From Thermus sp. CCB_US3_UF1 (GTDB lineage Bacteria > Deinococcota > Deinococci > Deinococcales > Thermaceae): a DNA stretch of 64,000 nt. How positions within the stretch are numbered: position 1 is the stretch's first letter; each line of letters starts with the position of its first letter. A program made the translations under genes and the position numbers. The stretch lies in NCBI RefSeq assembly GCF_000236585.1, contig NC_017278.1:1674001-1738000 (forward strand), given 5' to 3'. Under the pieces are notes generated by a model. It saw nothing but the letters and a program-made list of their open reading frames with translations. It was not told the origin of the DNA and did not search any database. Below, piece after piece: positions 33,887-43,127 of the stretch.

Positions 33887-34537
33887 ATGCCCGGCAACCC
33901 CCTGTTCCAGGACCTAACCCCGGAGGAGGAGGCCTTGGCCCGCACCTACTTCCAATCCCTGGCCTACCCCAAGGGGAAGCACGTCTTTCGGCAGGGGGAC
34001 CTGGGGCAGAGCCTGTACCTGGTGGCGGAGGGACGGGTGCGCCTTTACCGCACCCACCTGGGGGGACAGGAGAAGACCCTGGGCCTCGTGGGGAAGGGAG
34101 GGGTCTTCGGGGAGATGAGCCTCCTGGACGGGGGGGAGCGGAGCGCCAGCGCCGTGGCCGAGGAGGACACCCTCCTCCTGGCCCTGCACCGCGAGGCCTA
34201 CCTGGCCCTGATCCGCCGGGTTCCCCTTCTGGCCCACAACCTGGCCCGCATCCTGGCCCACCGGCTGCGGGAGCTCAACGTGGAGCTGGACCTTCTGGCC
34301 TTTGAGGAGGCGGAAAGCCGGGTGGCCTACGCCCTCCTCAAGCTCCTGCGGCTAGGTCACGGACCCCGGCTTCGCCTGCGCCACCAGGACCTGGCCGCCC
34401 TGGCCGGGGCCAGCCGGGAAACGGTCACCCGGGTGCTCCACGGGTTCAAACAGCGGGGCCTCCTCCGCCTCGCCCCGGGGGAGGTGGAGGTGCTGGACCC
34501 GGGACTCCTGGAGGAGGTGGCCTTCGGTCTGGCCTAA
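33887..34537 (+). CDS. crp: CRP/FNR-family transcriptional regulator
   Basis: 216 aa. N-terminal cyclic-nucleotide-binding fold with 'GVFGEMSLLDGGERSASAVAEED', which keeps the Gly-Glu...Arg-Ser residues that contact cAMP in E. coli CRP. Dimerisation helix around 105-135. C-terminal helix-turn-helix 'LRHQDLAALAGASRETVTRVLHGFKQRGLL' with the recognition-helix RETVTR. No cysteines for an Fe-S cluster, so it is CRP-like, not FNR-like. Followed 15 bp later by comB. Confidence 0.88.
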   Translation: MPGNPLFQDLTPEEEALARTYFQSLAYPKGKHVFRQGDLGQSLYLVAEGRVRLYRTHLGGQEKTLGLVGKGGVFGEMSLLDGGERSASAVAEEDTLLLALHREAYLALIRRVPLLAHNLARILAHRLRELNVELDLLAFEEAESRVAYALLKLLRLGHGPRLRLRHQDLAALAGASRETVTRVLHGFKQRGLLRLAPGEVEVLDPGLLEEVAFGLA

Positions 34538-34552
34538 GCCCCCAAGGAGGTC

Positions 34553-35290
34553 GTGCGCGTGCGCCTGAAGGTGGATGTCCTGCCCACAGAGGAGCTGGTC
34601 TACCCGGATGTGGTCCTGGTGGTGGACGTGATCCGCGCCACCACCACCGCCGCTTGCCTCTTGGAGGCGGGGGCGGAGGCCCTGTACCTGGTAGCGGGCC
34701 TGGAGGCCGCCCGGGCCTTCAAGGACGAGGACGTGGTCCTGGCGGGGGAGGTGGGGGGGCTGAGGCCCCCGGGGTTTGACCTGGGCAACTCCCCCCGGGA
34801 GGCCCTCGAGGCCCCCGTGGGGGGCAAGGTGGTGGTCATGAGCACCACCAACGGCACCAAGGCCGCCCACGCCGCCGCCAGGACCGCCAAGCACGTCCTC
34901 CTGGCCTCCCTCTACAACGCCCACGCCGCCGCCAGGCTGGCCCGGGAGCTGGCCACGGAGGAGGTAGCCATCCTCTGCGCCGGCAAGGAGGGACGGGTGG
35001 GGCTGGACGACCTCTACACCGCCGGGGTGCTGGCGGAGTACCTGGGCCTGCTGGGGGAGGTGGAGCCCGAGGACGGGGCCCGCATCGCCCTGGCCGTCAA
35101 GCGGGCCTACCAGGACCCCCTGGAGGCCCTTTCCCTTTCCGCCGCCGCCCTGGCCCTGAAGGGGGTGGGCCTCGAGGGGGACGTGCCCTTCTGCGCCCAG
35201 GTGGCCAGGAGCGCCGCCGTCCCCCTGCTTACGGGCCGGGTGGGGGAGGCCCTTATCTTCAAGCGGGCCCTTCCCGGGCAAGGGATCTAA
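34553..35290 (+). CDS. comB: ComB-like 2-phosphosulfolactate phosphatase family protein
   Basis: 245 aa. ComB family residues: '[22 protein letters not shown]' (Asp-Val-Ile-Arg-Ala-Thr-Thr), 'GNSPREAL', '[13 protein letters not shown]', '[25 protein letters not shown]'. In methanogens it makes sulfolactate for coenzyme M; bacterial homologues have an unknown phosphatase substrate. GTG start at 34553 is close to AAGGAGG (2 nt); a GTG at 34559 has better spacing. Co-directional with crp, converging on the M20 peptidase gene with a 4-bp overlap. Confidence 0.88.
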   Translation: MRVRLKVDVLPTEELVYPDVVLVVDVIRATTTAACLLEAGAEALYLVAGLEAARAFKDEDVVLAGEVGGLRPPGFDLGNSPREALEAPVGGKVVVMSTTNGTKAAHAAARTAKHVLLASLYNAHAAARLARELATEEVAILCAGKEGRVGLDDLYTAGVLAEYLGLLGEVEPEDGARIALAVKRAYQDPLEALSLSAAALALKGVGLEGDVPFCAQVARSAAVPLLTGRVGEALIFKRALPGQGI

Positions 35291-36600
35291 CCCGACTCCG
35301 CCAATAGCCCATGGAAGCGGCGGATGGCAAGGATCCCCTTCTCCAGGTTCACCAGGTCAAACTTCTCGTTGGGGGCGTGGAGGTTGTCGTCGTTGAGGCC
35401 CAGGCCGAGGAGGACCACCGGCGCCCCCAAGGCCTCCTGGAGTTCCGCCACCACGGGGATGGTCCCTCCCTCCCGGGCGTAGACGGGAGGCCGCCCCCAG
35501 ACCTCCTCCAGGGCCCGGGCCATGAGGCGCATGGGGGGGCTTTGGGGGTCGGTGAGGACGGGCTTACCCCCGTGGAGCCGCCGGACCTCCATCCGGTACC
35601 CCGGAGGGCAGAGGGCCTTCAGGTAGGCCTCGGCCAGGTCCGCCACCTCCTCGGGGTCCTGGTCCGGCACCAGGCGCATGGAGAGCTTCAGTCCGGCCTC
35701 GGCGGGGATCACCGTCTTGGAACCCTCCCCCTGGTAGCCGCCGAAGATGCCGTTGGGGTCCAGGGTGGGCCGGGCCCAAAGCCGCTCCAAGGGGGAGTAC
35801 CCCTCCTCCCCGGGCAGGACCTCCACCCCCAGCTCCCCCTTTAGGGCCTCCTCGTCCAAGGGGGGCCAGAGGCGCTTCTCCTCCTCGGAAACGGGACGCA
35901 CCCGGTCGTAGAAGCCGGGGATCAGGACCCTCCCCGTGGTCCCGTCCTTGAGGCGGGCCAGGATCCAGCCCAGGGCCTGGATGGGGTTAGGGGCCACCCC
36001 GCCGAAGGCCCCGGAGTGAAGGTCCCGCCGGGCCCCCTGGAGGCGCACCTCCAGGTAGCAAAGCCCCCGCAGGCCGTAGGTCAGGGTGGGGGTGTGGGGG
36101 GCGAACATGGCCCCGTCCGAAACCAGGACCACATCGGCCCGAAGCTTCTCCCGGTGGGCCCGCACGAAGGGAAGGAGGTGGGGGCTGCCGATCTCCTCCT
36201 CCCCTTCCACCAAAAACTTCAGGTTCACCCGGGCCTCCAGCCCCTCCAGGGCCGCCACGTGGGCCCAGAGCTGCCCCTTGTCGTCCGAGGCCCCTCGGGC
36301 GTAGACCCTACCCTCCCGCACCGTGGGGGAGAAGGGGGGGCTTTCCCAAAGCTCCAGGGGGTCGGGGGGCTGGACGTCGTAATGGCCGTAGACCAGGACC
36401 GTGGGGGCCTCGGGGTCCAGGAGGCGCTCGGCGTAGAGGATGGGGTGGAGGGGGGTTTCGTGGAGCTCGGACCGAAAGCCCAGGACCTCCAGCCGTTCCT
36501 TAAGCCAAAGGGCCGCCCGGCGGACGTCCTTCTGGTGGCGGGGGTCGGTGGATACCGAGGGGATGGAGAGGAACTCCAGCAGGGGCTCTAGCGCGCTCAC
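35287..36600 (-). CDS. M20-family dipeptidase/peptidase
   Basis: 437 aa from a GTG that overlaps the stop of the HspR-like gene (GTGA). Metal ligands in '[23 protein letters not shown]' (HxD), '[21 protein letters not shown]' (Asp and bridging), '[12 protein letters not shown]' (catalytic Glu-Glu) and a His near the C-terminus '[15 protein letters not shown]'. The long insertion is the dimerisation lid domain. Cytosolic di-zinc exopeptidase of the PepV/CNDP type. Coupling to a stress regulator suggests a role in clearing peptides from damaged protein. Confidence 0.92.
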   Translation of the reverse strand: MSALEPLLEFLSIPSVSTDPRHQKDVRRAALWLKERLEVLGFRSELHETPLHPILYAERLLDPEAPTVLVYGHYDVQPPDPLELWESPPFSPTVREGRVYARGASDDKGQLWAHVAALEGLEARVNLKFLVEGEEEIGSPHLLPFVRAHREKLRADVVLVSDGAMFAPHTPTLTYGLRGLCYLEVRLQGARRDLHSGAFGGVAPNPIQALGWILARLKDGTTGRVLIPGFYDRVRPVSEEEKRLWPPLDEEALKGELGVEVLPGEEGYSPLERLWARPTLDPNGIFGGYQGEGSKTVIPAEAGLKLSMRLVPDQDPEEVADLAEAYLKALCPPGYRMEVRRLHGGKPVLTDPQSPPMRLMARALEEVWGRPPVYAREGGTIPVVAELQEALGAPVVLLGLGLNDDNLHAPNEKFDLVNLEKGILAIRRFHGLLAESG

Positions 36601-36935
36601 GCCCCCATGCTACCCTCTTCGGCCAGGGTGCCCCCCTCCAGGAGGAGGAGCCTAAGCCGGGCCACCTCCCGCTCAAAGCGGGCCTGGAGGGCCTCGAGCT
36701 CGGAACGCAGCCGCATGATCTCCTCCACCCCCGCCAGGTTCACCCCAAGCTCCTGCGTCAGGCGCCGGATCTCCCTCAGCCGCTCAATGTCCCGCTCCGA
36801 GTAAAGCCGCGTCTTCCCCCCAGACCGCTTCGGCTTAATAAGCCCCTTCCGCTCGTAAAGCCGCAGGGTCTGCGGGTGCATCTCCACCAGCTCCGCCGCC
36901 ACCGAGATCACGTACACCGGACGGTCCTTGTCCAT
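36597..36935 (-). CDS. hspR: HspR-like MerR-family regulator
   Basis: 112 aa. N-terminal MerR helix-turn-helix '[49 protein letters not shown]' is characteristic of HspR, the repressor of heat-shock genes in Actinobacteria and Deinococcus. C-terminal coiled coil for dimerisation. The leader holds a CTTTAGC-N7-GCTAAAG repeat with the geometry of the HAIR operator, suggesting autoregulation. Here the operon partner is an M20 peptidase, not dnaK. Confidence 0.87.
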   Translation of the reverse strand: MDKDRPVYVISVAAELVEMHPQTLRLYERKGLIKPKRSGGKTRLYSERDIERLREIRRLTQELGVNLAGVEEIMRLRSELEALQARFEREVARLRLLLLEGGTLAEEGSMGA

Positions 36936-36938
36936 GGT

Positions 36939-36959
36939 CTTTAGCCCCTCCCGCTAAAG
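36939..36959 (-). promoter_or_regulatory. HAIR-like inverted repeat over the hspR ribosome-binding site
   Basis: Perfect CTTTAGC-N7-GCTAAAG. The known HAIR consensus is CTTGAGT-N7-ACTCAAG, so arm length and spacing are identical and 5 of 7 arm bases match. The 7-bp centre (GGGAGGG on the coding strand) is the Shine-Dalgarno of hspR, and the ATG follows 3 nt later. Thus it could act as operator, as RNA hairpin, or both. Confidence 0.7.
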
Positions 36960-36975
36960 CCTCCTAACCCTTCTC

Positions 36976-36981
36976 ATTATA
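36976..36981 (-). promoter_or_regulatory. -10 box of hspR
   Basis: TATAAT on the minus strand, overlapping the end of the upstream iclR gene. A TTGCGC about 19 bp upstream may be the -35. Predicted transcript starts just before the HAIR-like repeat. Confidence 0.55.
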
Positions 36982-37735
36982 GAGTAGGGGTGAAGCCCAA
37001 GCGCAAGGAAGCTCTCCGGGCGGCCTCGAGGACCCTGGGGGCCAGGGCATGGGCCGCCTGGGGGGAAAGGCGGCTGGCCGGGGCGGAGAGGGAAAGGGCC
37101 GCCACCACCTCCCCCCCGGGGCCGAAGACGGGGGCGGCCACGCACCGCACCCCCAGCTCCTTTTCCTCGTTGTCCAGGGCGTAGCCCTGGCGCCGAACCC
37201 TCTCCAACTCCCTTAGAAGGTCCTCCCGGCGGGTCAGGGTGAAGGGGGTATAGGGGGTGAGGGGAAGCCCCTCGGGCACCCCGCGGTAGGCCAGGAGGAC
37301 CTTGCCTACCCCCGTGGCGTGCAGGGGGGCACGGGAGCCGGGGGCGGTGAAGAGGCGGACCAGCTTGGTTCCCTCCGCCTGGTCCAGGTACAGGGCCTCC
37401 ATCCCCGCCGGCACCGCCAGGTTCACGCTCTCCCCGGTTTCCGCTGCCAGGGCCTCCATCTCGGGCCGAACCGCCTGCAGCAGGCTCTTCCTGAGATAGG
37501 CTTGGCCCACGGCGAAGGCCCGGGGGCCTACCCGGTACACCCCCTCTACCTCCTCCACGAAGCCCAGGCGGACCAGGGCCTGGAGGAGGCGGTACAGGGT
37601 GCTCTTGGAAAGCCCCGTCCTCCTGGCCAGGGGGGAAAGCCCCCCCTCCCCCAGTTCCGCCAGGGCCTCCAGCACCTTTAGGCCCCGCTCCAGGGTTTTC
37701 ACCTCCCCAGCTCCCCGTTCCCTGGGCCTCGGCAT
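36977..37735 (-). CDS. IclR-family transcriptional regulator
   Basis: 252 aa from ATG 37735 (MPRPRERGAGEVKTLERG); a longer frame upstream would cross its own promoter. N-terminal winged helix 'VLEALAELGEGGLSPLARRTGLSKSTLYRLLQALVRLGFVEE', linker, and a C-terminal effector-binding domain with 'GTKLVRLFTAPGSRAPLHATGVGKVLLAYRG' and 'GYALDNEEKELGVRCVAAPVFGPGGEVVAALSLSAPA'. Divergent from malate synthase, with a perfect palindrome between, so it probably controls glyoxylate metabolism and senses a small acid. Confidence 0.9.
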   Translation of the reverse strand: MPRPRERGAGEVKTLERGLKVLEALAELGEGGLSPLARRTGLSKSTLYRLLQALVRLGFVEEVEGVYRVGPRAFAVGQAYLRKSLLQAVRPEMEALAAETGESVNLAVPAGMEALYLDQAEGTKLVRLFTAPGSRAPLHATGVGKVLLAYRGVPEGLPLTPYTPFTLTRREDLLRELERVRRQGYALDNEEKELGVRCVAAPVFGPGGEVVAALSLSAPASRLSPQAAHALAPRVLEAARRASLRLGFTPTL

Positions 37736-37742
37736 GAATCCC

Positions 37743-37771
37743 AAGCTAGCATCTCCCAAGGTGTTTTTCAA
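37743..37771 (-). promoter_or_regulatory. Promoter of iclR
   Basis: Minus strand TTGAAA (37766-37771), 17-bp spacer, TAGCTT (37743-37748), then 7 nt to the ATG at 37735. Predicted leaderless. Confidence 0.65.
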
Positions 37772-37773
37772 CA

Positions 37774-37792
37774 GACGAAAAACCATTTCGTC
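37774..37792. promoter_or_regulatory. Candidate IclR operator between divergent promoters
   Basis: Perfect inverted repeat GACGAAA-AACCA-TTTCGTC. It starts 2 bp from the iclR -35 and ends 2 bp from the aceB -35, so a dimer bound here touches both promoters. Confidence 0.75.
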
Positions 37793-37794
37793 CC

Positions 37795-37824
37795 TTGACA
37801 AATCCCGCCGGCCTCCCGTAGGCT
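37795..37824 (+). promoter_or_regulatory. Promoter of malate synthase gene
   Basis: TTGACA (37795-37800), 18-bp spacer, TAGGCT (37819-37824), 9 nt before the ATG. Directly next to the candidate IclR operator. Confidence 0.75.
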
Positions 37825-37833
37825 CAGGCCACC

Positions 37834-39396
37834 ATGAAAGGCGTGGAGATCACCAAGGACCATCCCCTCCTCCAGGAGGTGCTCACCGAGGAGGCCCTGG
37901 GCTTCGTGGTGGCCTTGCAGCGGGAGTTCAACCCCGTGCGCAAGGCGCTTTTAGAGCGGCGCCAGGCCCTTTGGGAAAGGTATAGGGCCGGGGAGAAGCC
38001 CGACTTCCTCCCGGAGACGGCCTTCGTGCGGGGAGGAAGCTGGCAGGTGGCCGAGGCCCCAAAGGACCTCAATGACCGCCGGGTGGAGATCACCGGCCCC
38101 GTGGACCGGAAGATGATCGTGAACGCCCTGAACTCGGGGGCCAAGGTCTTCATGGCCGACTTTGAGGACGCCCTCTCCCCCACCTGGGACAACGTCATCC
38201 AGGGGCAGAAGAACCTGATGGACGCCGTCCGCCGCCAGATTGATTTCGTCTCCCCCGAGGGGAAGGCCTACCGCCTCAAGGAGGAGGTAGCCACCCTGGT
38301 GGTTCGCCCCCGGGGGTGGCACCTGGTGGAAAAGCATGTCCGGGTAGACGGGGAGCCCATCTCCGCCAGCCTCTTTGACTTCGGCCTTTACTTCTTCCAC
38401 AACGCCCACGAGCTGGTCCGAAGGGGCAGCGGGCCCTACTTCTACCTGCCCAAAATGGAAAGCCACCTCGAGGCCCGCCTCTGGAACCAGGTCTTCAACT
38501 TCGCCCAGGACTACGTGGGCCTCCCCCGGGGGACCATCCGGGCCACCGTCCTCATTGAGACCATCCTGGCGGCCTTTGAGATGGAGGAGATCCTCTACGA
38601 GCTCAAGGAACACGCCGCCGGGCTCAACGCGGGCCGCTGGGACTACATCTTCAGCTGCATCAAGAAGTTCGCCACCACCGCCCCCATCTTCCCCGACCGG
38701 GCCCAGGTGACCATGACCGTGCCCTTCATGAAGGCCTACACCGAGCTCCTGGTCAAGTCCTGCCACATCCACGGGGCCCACGCCATCGGGGGGATGGCGG
38801 CCTTTATCCCCTCCCGCAAGGACCCCGAGGTGAACGAGCGGGCCTTCCAGCAGGTGCGGGCCGACAAGGAGCGGGAAGCGGGCCAGGGGTTTGACGGCAC
38901 CTGGGTGGCCCACCCCGACCTGGTGCCCGTGGCCATGGAGGTCTTTGACCGCCACCTGGGGGATAGGCCCCACCAGAAGCACGTGAAGCGGGAGGAGGTG
39001 CAAGTGACGGCCCAGGACCTCCTGGACTTCCACGTGCCCGGGGGCAAGGTGACGGAGGCCGGCCTTAGGAACAACATCTCCGTGGCCCTGCAGTACCTCA
39101 ACCAGTGGCTTTTGGGCAACGGGGCCGCCGCCATCTTCAACCTCATGGAGGACGCGGCCACCGCCGAGATCTCCCGGGCCCAGCTCTGGCAGTGGGTCCA
39201 CCGGGGGGCCACCCTGGAGGATGGCCGCACGGTCACCCCCGAGCTTTACCAGAAGGTCAAGGAGGAGGAGCTGGAGAAGCTGGGGGGAAGGGAGGTGGGC
39301 CGCTACAAGGAGGCGGAGGAGATCCTGGACAGGCTGGTCCTCTCGGAGACCTTCGTGGAGTTCCTCACCCTGGTGGCCTACGAGTACATTGACTAG
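37834..39396 (+). CDS. aceB: Malate synthase A
   Basis: 520 aa. Condenses glyoxylate with acetyl-CoA to malate. The family signature is present: '[22 protein letters not shown]' near residue 253. The magnesium and substrate regions '[14 protein letters not shown]' and '[18 protein letters not shown]' are also present. C-terminal plug domain ends '[11 protein letters not shown]'. No isocitrate lyase is adjacent. The glycolate oxidase genes follow, so glyoxylate here likely comes from glycolate. Controlled by the divergent IclR protein. Confidence 0.95.
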   Translation: MKGVEITKDHPLLQEVLTEEALGFVVALQREFNPVRKALLERRQALWERYRAGEKPDFLPETAFVRGGSWQVAEAPKDLNDRRVEITGPVDRKMIVNALNSGAKVFMADFEDALSPTWDNVIQGQKNLMDAVRRQIDFVSPEGKAYRLKEEVATLVVRPRGWHLVEKHVRVDGEPISASLFDFGLYFFHNAHELVRRGSGPYFYLPKMESHLEARLWNQVFNFAQDYVGLPRGTIRATVLIETILAAFEMEEILYELKEHAAGLNAGRWDYIFSCIKKFATTAPIFPDRAQVTMTVPFMKAYTELLVKSCHIHGAHAIGGMAAFIPSRKDPEVNERAFQQVRADKEREAGQGFDGTWVAHPDLVPVAMEVFDRHLGDRPHQKHVKREEVQVTAQDLLDFHVPGGKVTEAGLRNNISVALQYLNQWLLGNGAAAIFNLMEDAATAEISRAQLWQWVHRGATLEDGRTVTPELYQKVKEEELEKLGGREVGRYKEAEEILDRLVLSETFVEFLTLVAYEYID

Positions 39397-39423
39397 AACC
39401 CCAAGGGAATAGCCCCCTTGCCG

Positions 39424-39429
39424 TAGAGT
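39424..39429 (+). promoter_or_regulatory. -10 box of glcDEF operon
   Basis: TAGAGT ends 6 nt before the glcD ATG. Suggests a separate, leaderless transcript for glcDEF-gckA; the -35 is poor. Confidence 0.45.
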
Positions 39430-39435
39430 AGAACC

Positions 39436-40821
39436 ATGGGATTTCTGGAGGAGCTAAGGGCCCTTTTCCCCCCGGGCAGGGTTCTCACCCAGGGGGCGGC
39501 CCTGGCCCCCTATGAGTCCGACGCCCTCACCGCCTACCGCCAGCGCCCCCTGGCGGTGGTCCTCCCCGAAAGGAAGGAGGAGGTGGTCCAGACCGTGCGG
39601 CTTTGCCACCGCTACGGGGTCCCCTTCGTGGCCCGGGGAAGCGGCACCAGCCTTTCGGGGGGGTCCCTGCCCGTGGAGGGGGGGATCGTCCTGGCCCTCA
39701 ACCGCATGAACCGCATCCTGCGCCTGGACCCCCAGGCCATGGTGGCCGTGGTGGAACCCGGGGTGGTGAACCTGGAGGTCTCCCGCCAGGCCGCCCCCTT
39801 CGGCCTCTACTACGCCCCCGACCCTTCCAGCCAGCCCGTCTCCACCCTAGGGGGGAACGTGGCCTTCAACTCCGGGGGGGCCCACTGCCTGAAGTACGGC
39901 ATGACCGCCAACCACGTGTTGGGCCTCGAGGTGGTCACCCCCGAAGGGGAGGTGGTGCGGCTGGGCGGGGAAGGCCTGGAGGGGGTGGGGCCCGACCTCC
40001 ACGGCTTCTTTGTGGGCACGGAGGGGCTTTTGGGGGTGGCGGTGGAGATCACCTTAAGGCTCCTCCCCAAGCCCGAGGCCTACCACACCCTTCTCGCCGC
40101 CTACGGGAGCCTGGAAGGGGCCGGGGAGGCGGTGAGCCTGGTCATCCGGCGGGGCCTCCTCCCGGGGGCCATGGAGATCATGGACCGCCTAGCCATTGAG
40201 GCGGCGGAGGCCGCGGTCCAGGCCGGCTACCCCAAGGCGGAAGCCCTCCTCATCGTGGAACTGGAAGGCCCTAAGGAGGAGGTGGCCGAGGAGGCCCTGG
40301 TCCTGGAGGAGGTGATCCGGGAAAGCGGGGCCCTGGAGGTGCGGGTGGCCGGAAGCGAGGCCGAGCGCCAAGCCATCTGGAAGGGCAGGAAGGCAGCCTT
40401 CAGCGCCGTGGGCCGCCTCTCCCCCGACTACCTGGTCCAGGACGGGGTGGTGCCCCGAAGCCGCCTGGCGGAGGCCTTGAGGGAGATCGGCCGGCTCTCC
40501 CAGGCCTACGGCCTGCGGGTGGCCAACGTCTTCCACGCCGGGGATGGCAACCTCCACCCCCTGGTCCTCTACGACGGCAAGAAACCCGGGGAGCTGGAAA
40601 GGGCCGAGGCCCTGGCCGGGGAGATCCTGCGGCTTTGCGTGCGGCTTGGGGGCTCCCTTACCGGGGAGCACGGCATCGGGGTGGAGAAGAAGGGGTACAT
40701 GCCCGAGATGTTCGCTCCGGAGGACCTCCTGGCCATGGAAGGGGTCAAGAAGGCCCTGGACCCCAAGGGCCTGGCCAACCGGGGCAAGGTCTTGCCGGAG
40801 GTGGCCCGTGCCGGAGGTTAG
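39436..40821 (+). CDS. glcD: Glycolate oxidase subunit GlcD (FAD-linked)
   Basis: 461 aa. FAD-binding PCMH domain with '[33 protein letters not shown]' and '[37 protein letters not shown]'. C-terminal lactate/glycolate oxidase domain with '[17 protein letters not shown]' and '[18 protein letters not shown]'. Oxidises glycolate (or a related 2-hydroxy acid) to glyoxylate. Overlaps glcE by 14 bp. Confidence 0.93.
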   Translation: MGFLEELRALFPPGRVLTQGAALAPYESDALTAYRQRPLAVVLPERKEEVVQTVRLCHRYGVPFVARGSGTSLSGGSLPVEGGIVLALNRMNRILRLDPQAMVAVVEPGVVNLEVSRQAAPFGLYYAPDPSSQPVSTLGGNVAFNSGGAHCLKYGMTANHVLGLEVVTPEGEVVRLGGEGLEGVGPDLHGFFVGTEGLLGVAVEITLRLLPKPEAYHTLLAAYGSLEGAGEAVSLVIRRGLLPGAMEIMDRLAIEAAEAAVQAGYPKAEALLIVELEGPKEEVAEEALVLEEVIRESGALEVRVAGSEAERQAIWKGRKAAFSAVGRLSPDYLVQDGVVPRSRLAEALREIGRLSQAYGLRVANVFHAGDGNLHPLVLYDGKKPGELERAEALAGEILRLCVRLGGSLTGEHGIGVEKKGYMPEMFAPEDLLAMEGVKKALDPKGLANRGKVLPEVARAGG

Positions 40822-41854
40822 GGCGACCAGCGTGGCCGAGGTCCAGGAGGCCGTGCGCCTCTACCCGCGCCTGAGGCCCAGAGGCGGGGGGAGCAAGCCC
40901 GCCCTCTCCACCCCCCGGGAGGGGGAGGTGGGGCTGGACCTCTCGGGGCTAAGGGGCCTCCTGGAGTACACCCCAGAGGAGTTCGTCTTCACCGCCTACG
41001 CGGGCACACCCCTTTCCGAGGTGGAGGAGGCCCTGAAGGCCCACGGCCAGTACCTCCCCTTCCACCCGCCCCTGAAGGGCAGGGGGGCCACCCTAGGGGG
41101 CACGGTGGCCAGCGGGCTTTCCGGCCCCATGCGCTACCGCTTCGGCGGGCTGCGGGACTTCCTCCTGGGGGTGCGGTTTGTGGACGGGGAGGGCCGGCTG
41201 GTCCGGGGTGGGGGCAAGGTGGTGAAAAACGCCGCCGGCTTTCCCTTCCACCGCCTCATGGTGGGGTCCTTGGGGGCCTTTGGGGTGGTGGTGGAGCTCT
41301 CCTTCAAGGTCTTCCCCTACCCCCGGGTCACCCGCACCCTCCGGGTGCGTCTGGGAAGCCTAGGGGAAGCCCTTGCCGCCCTGGAGCGCCTGCGAAGCCT
41401 CCCCCTGGACCTCCTGGCCCTAGACCTCCTCCCCCCCGCCACCCTGGAGGTGCGCCTGGGGGGCTTCCCAAGGAGCGTGGAGGCCCGCCTGAAAGGTATT
41501 CAGGAACTCCTGGGCCAGGAGGGGGAGGTGCTGGAGGAAGACGAGGCCCATTGGGAGGCGGTGCGGGACCTGGCCTTCCTGGAGGAAAGCCCTGTCTGGG
41601 TCAAGGTGCCGGCGGGCCTAGGGCGCCTTCCCGAGCTGGAAACCCTTCCCCTAGAGAGGCGGCGCTACCTCGCTGGGGGAGAGCTCCTCTATGCGGGAAC
41701 CGACCCTGAGGGCCTGAAGGCCTTGCGGCAGCGGGGCCTGCCCCACCTGGTCCTCCGGGGGGCGGAAGAACCCCTCTTTCCCCCACCCCCCCAAGGCTTC
41801 TTCGCCAGGGTCAAGGGGGCCCTGGACCCCCTGGGCCGCTTTCCCTTAGGGTGA
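40808..41854 (+). CDS. glcE: Glycolate oxidase subunit GlcE (FAD-binding)
   Basis: 348 aa from a GTG inside the glcD 3' end ([28 protein letters not shown]). PCMH FAD domain with '[76 protein letters not shown]', the GlcE pattern. It is shorter than GlcD and lacks the active-site C-terminal domain. Second subunit of the GlcDEF complex. Confidence 0.93.
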   Translation: MPEVRATSVAEVQEAVRLYPRLRPRGGGSKPALSTPREGEVGLDLSGLRGLLEYTPEEFVFTAYAGTPLSEVEEALKAHGQYLPFHPPLKGRGATLGGTVASGLSGPMRYRFGGLRDFLLGVRFVDGEGRLVRGGGKVVKNAAGFPFHRLMVGSLGAFGVVVELSFKVFPYPRVTRTLRVRLGSLGEALAALERLRSLPLDLLALDLLPPATLEVRLGGFPRSVEARLKGIQELLGQEGEVLEEDEAHWEAVRDLAFLEESPVWVKVPAGLGRLPELETLPLERRRYLAGGELLYAGTDPEGLKALRQRGLPHLVLRGAEEPLFPPPPQGFFARVKGALDPLGRFPLG

Positions 41855-41858
41855 GAGC

Positions 41859-43127
41859 ATGCAGCACCGGATCCCCGTGGAAACCCTGGGCCCGGAAGGG
41901 GAGGTGATGGCCCACGCCATCGAGGCCTGCGTCCACTGCGGCTTCTGCCTCCCCACCTGCCCCACCTACCTGGTCCTGCAGGAGGAGATGGACTCCCCCC
42001 GGGGGCGGATCTTCCTCATGAAGGAGGTCCTAGAGGGGAACCTGGGGCTGGAGGAGGCCCTCCCCTACCTGGACCGCTGCCTGGCCTGCCAAGCCTGCGT
42101 CACCGCCTGTCCAAGCGGCGTCCCCTACGGCGAACTCATCGCCGCCTTCCGCCTCCACACCGAGGGAAAGCGGCACCGCTACCCCCTGGAACGGGCGTAC
42201 CGCCTGGCCCTCCTCCGCACCCTCCCCTATCCCGGGCGCTTCCGCCCTCTGGCGGAGCTGGGGGCAAGGCTCAAGCCCCTCCTCCAACCCCTCCCCCTCC
42301 CCAAGCCCCTCAAGGCCCCTCTGGAACTCCTCCCCCCCCGCCTGGAACGGGAGGAAGGCTACGCCGAGGTCTACCCCGCCAAGGGGGAGAGGAAGGCCCG
42401 GGTGGGCCTCCTCTTGGGATGCGCCCAGAGGGTTCTGCGGCCCTCCATCAACCGGGCCACCATAAAAGTTCTCCAGGAAAATGGCCTGGAGGTCCTGGCG
42501 GTGCGGGAACAGGTCTGCTGCGGAGCCCTGAACCTCCACGCCGGGGACAAGGAGGGGGCCAGGGCCTTGGCCCGGCAGAACCTACGGGCCTTTCGGGAGG
42601 TGGATTTCGTGGTGACCAACGCCGCCGGCTGCGGCTCGGGGATGAAGGAGTACCCCCTCCTCTTCCTGGGGGAGGCCGAGGAGGAGGAGGCGCGGCACCT
42701 GGCCGCCAAGGTGAAGGACCTGACCGCCATCCTGGCGGAGGTGGGCTTCACCCCGCCCCCACCCCCCAAGAAGCCCCTGCGGGTGGCCTACCACGACGCC
42801 TGCCATCTGGCCCACGCCCAAGGGGTGCGGGAGGCCCCAAGGCGGCTTCTGAAAGCGGCGGGGGTGGAGGTCCTGGAGCCCCGGGAGTGGGAGATCTGCT
42901 GCGGCAGCGCCGGCACCTACAACCTCTTCCAGCCAGGGATCGCCGAGGCCCTGGGGCGGCGGAAGGCGGAGAACCTTATGGCCACCCAGCCCCACCTGGT
43001 GGTCACGGGCAACATCGGCTGCCTGACCCAGATCCAGGCCTACCTGGACCCCCGCATCCCCATCCTCCACACCGCCGAGCTCCTCGCCCTCCTCTACGAG
43101 GGCCAGGCGGAAAACCTCCCCGCATGA
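41859..43127 (+). CDS. glcF: Glycolate oxidase iron-sulfur subunit GlcF
   Basis: 422 aa. Two [4Fe-4S] motifs: 'CVHCGFCLPTCPTY' (about residue 26) and 'CLACQACVTACPSG' (about 75). Two cysteine-rich CCG domains: 'EQVCCGALNLHAGD' near 220 and 'WEICCGSAGTYNLFQPGIAEALG' near 345. Passes electrons from GlcD/E toward the quinone pool. Overlaps glycerate kinase by ATGA. Confidence 0.94.
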   Translation: MQHRIPVETLGPEGEVMAHAIEACVHCGFCLPTCPTYLVLQEEMDSPRGRIFLMKEVLEGNLGLEEALPYLDRCLACQACVTACPSGVPYGELIAAFRLHTEGKRHRYPLERAYRLALLRTLPYPGRFRPLAELGARLKPLLQPLPLPKPLKAPLELLPPRLEREEGYAEVYPAKGERKARVGLLLGCAQRVLRPSINRATIKVLQENGLEVLAVREQVCCGALNLHAGDKEGARALARQNLRAFREVDFVVTNAAGCGSGMKEYPLLFLGEAEEEEARHLAAKVKDLTAILAEVGFTPPPPPKKPLRVAYHDACHLAHAQGVREAPRRLLKAAGVEVLEPREWEICCGSAGTYNLFQPGIAEALGRRKAENLMATQPHLVVTGNIGCLTQIQAYLDPRIPILHTAELLALLYEGQAENLPA

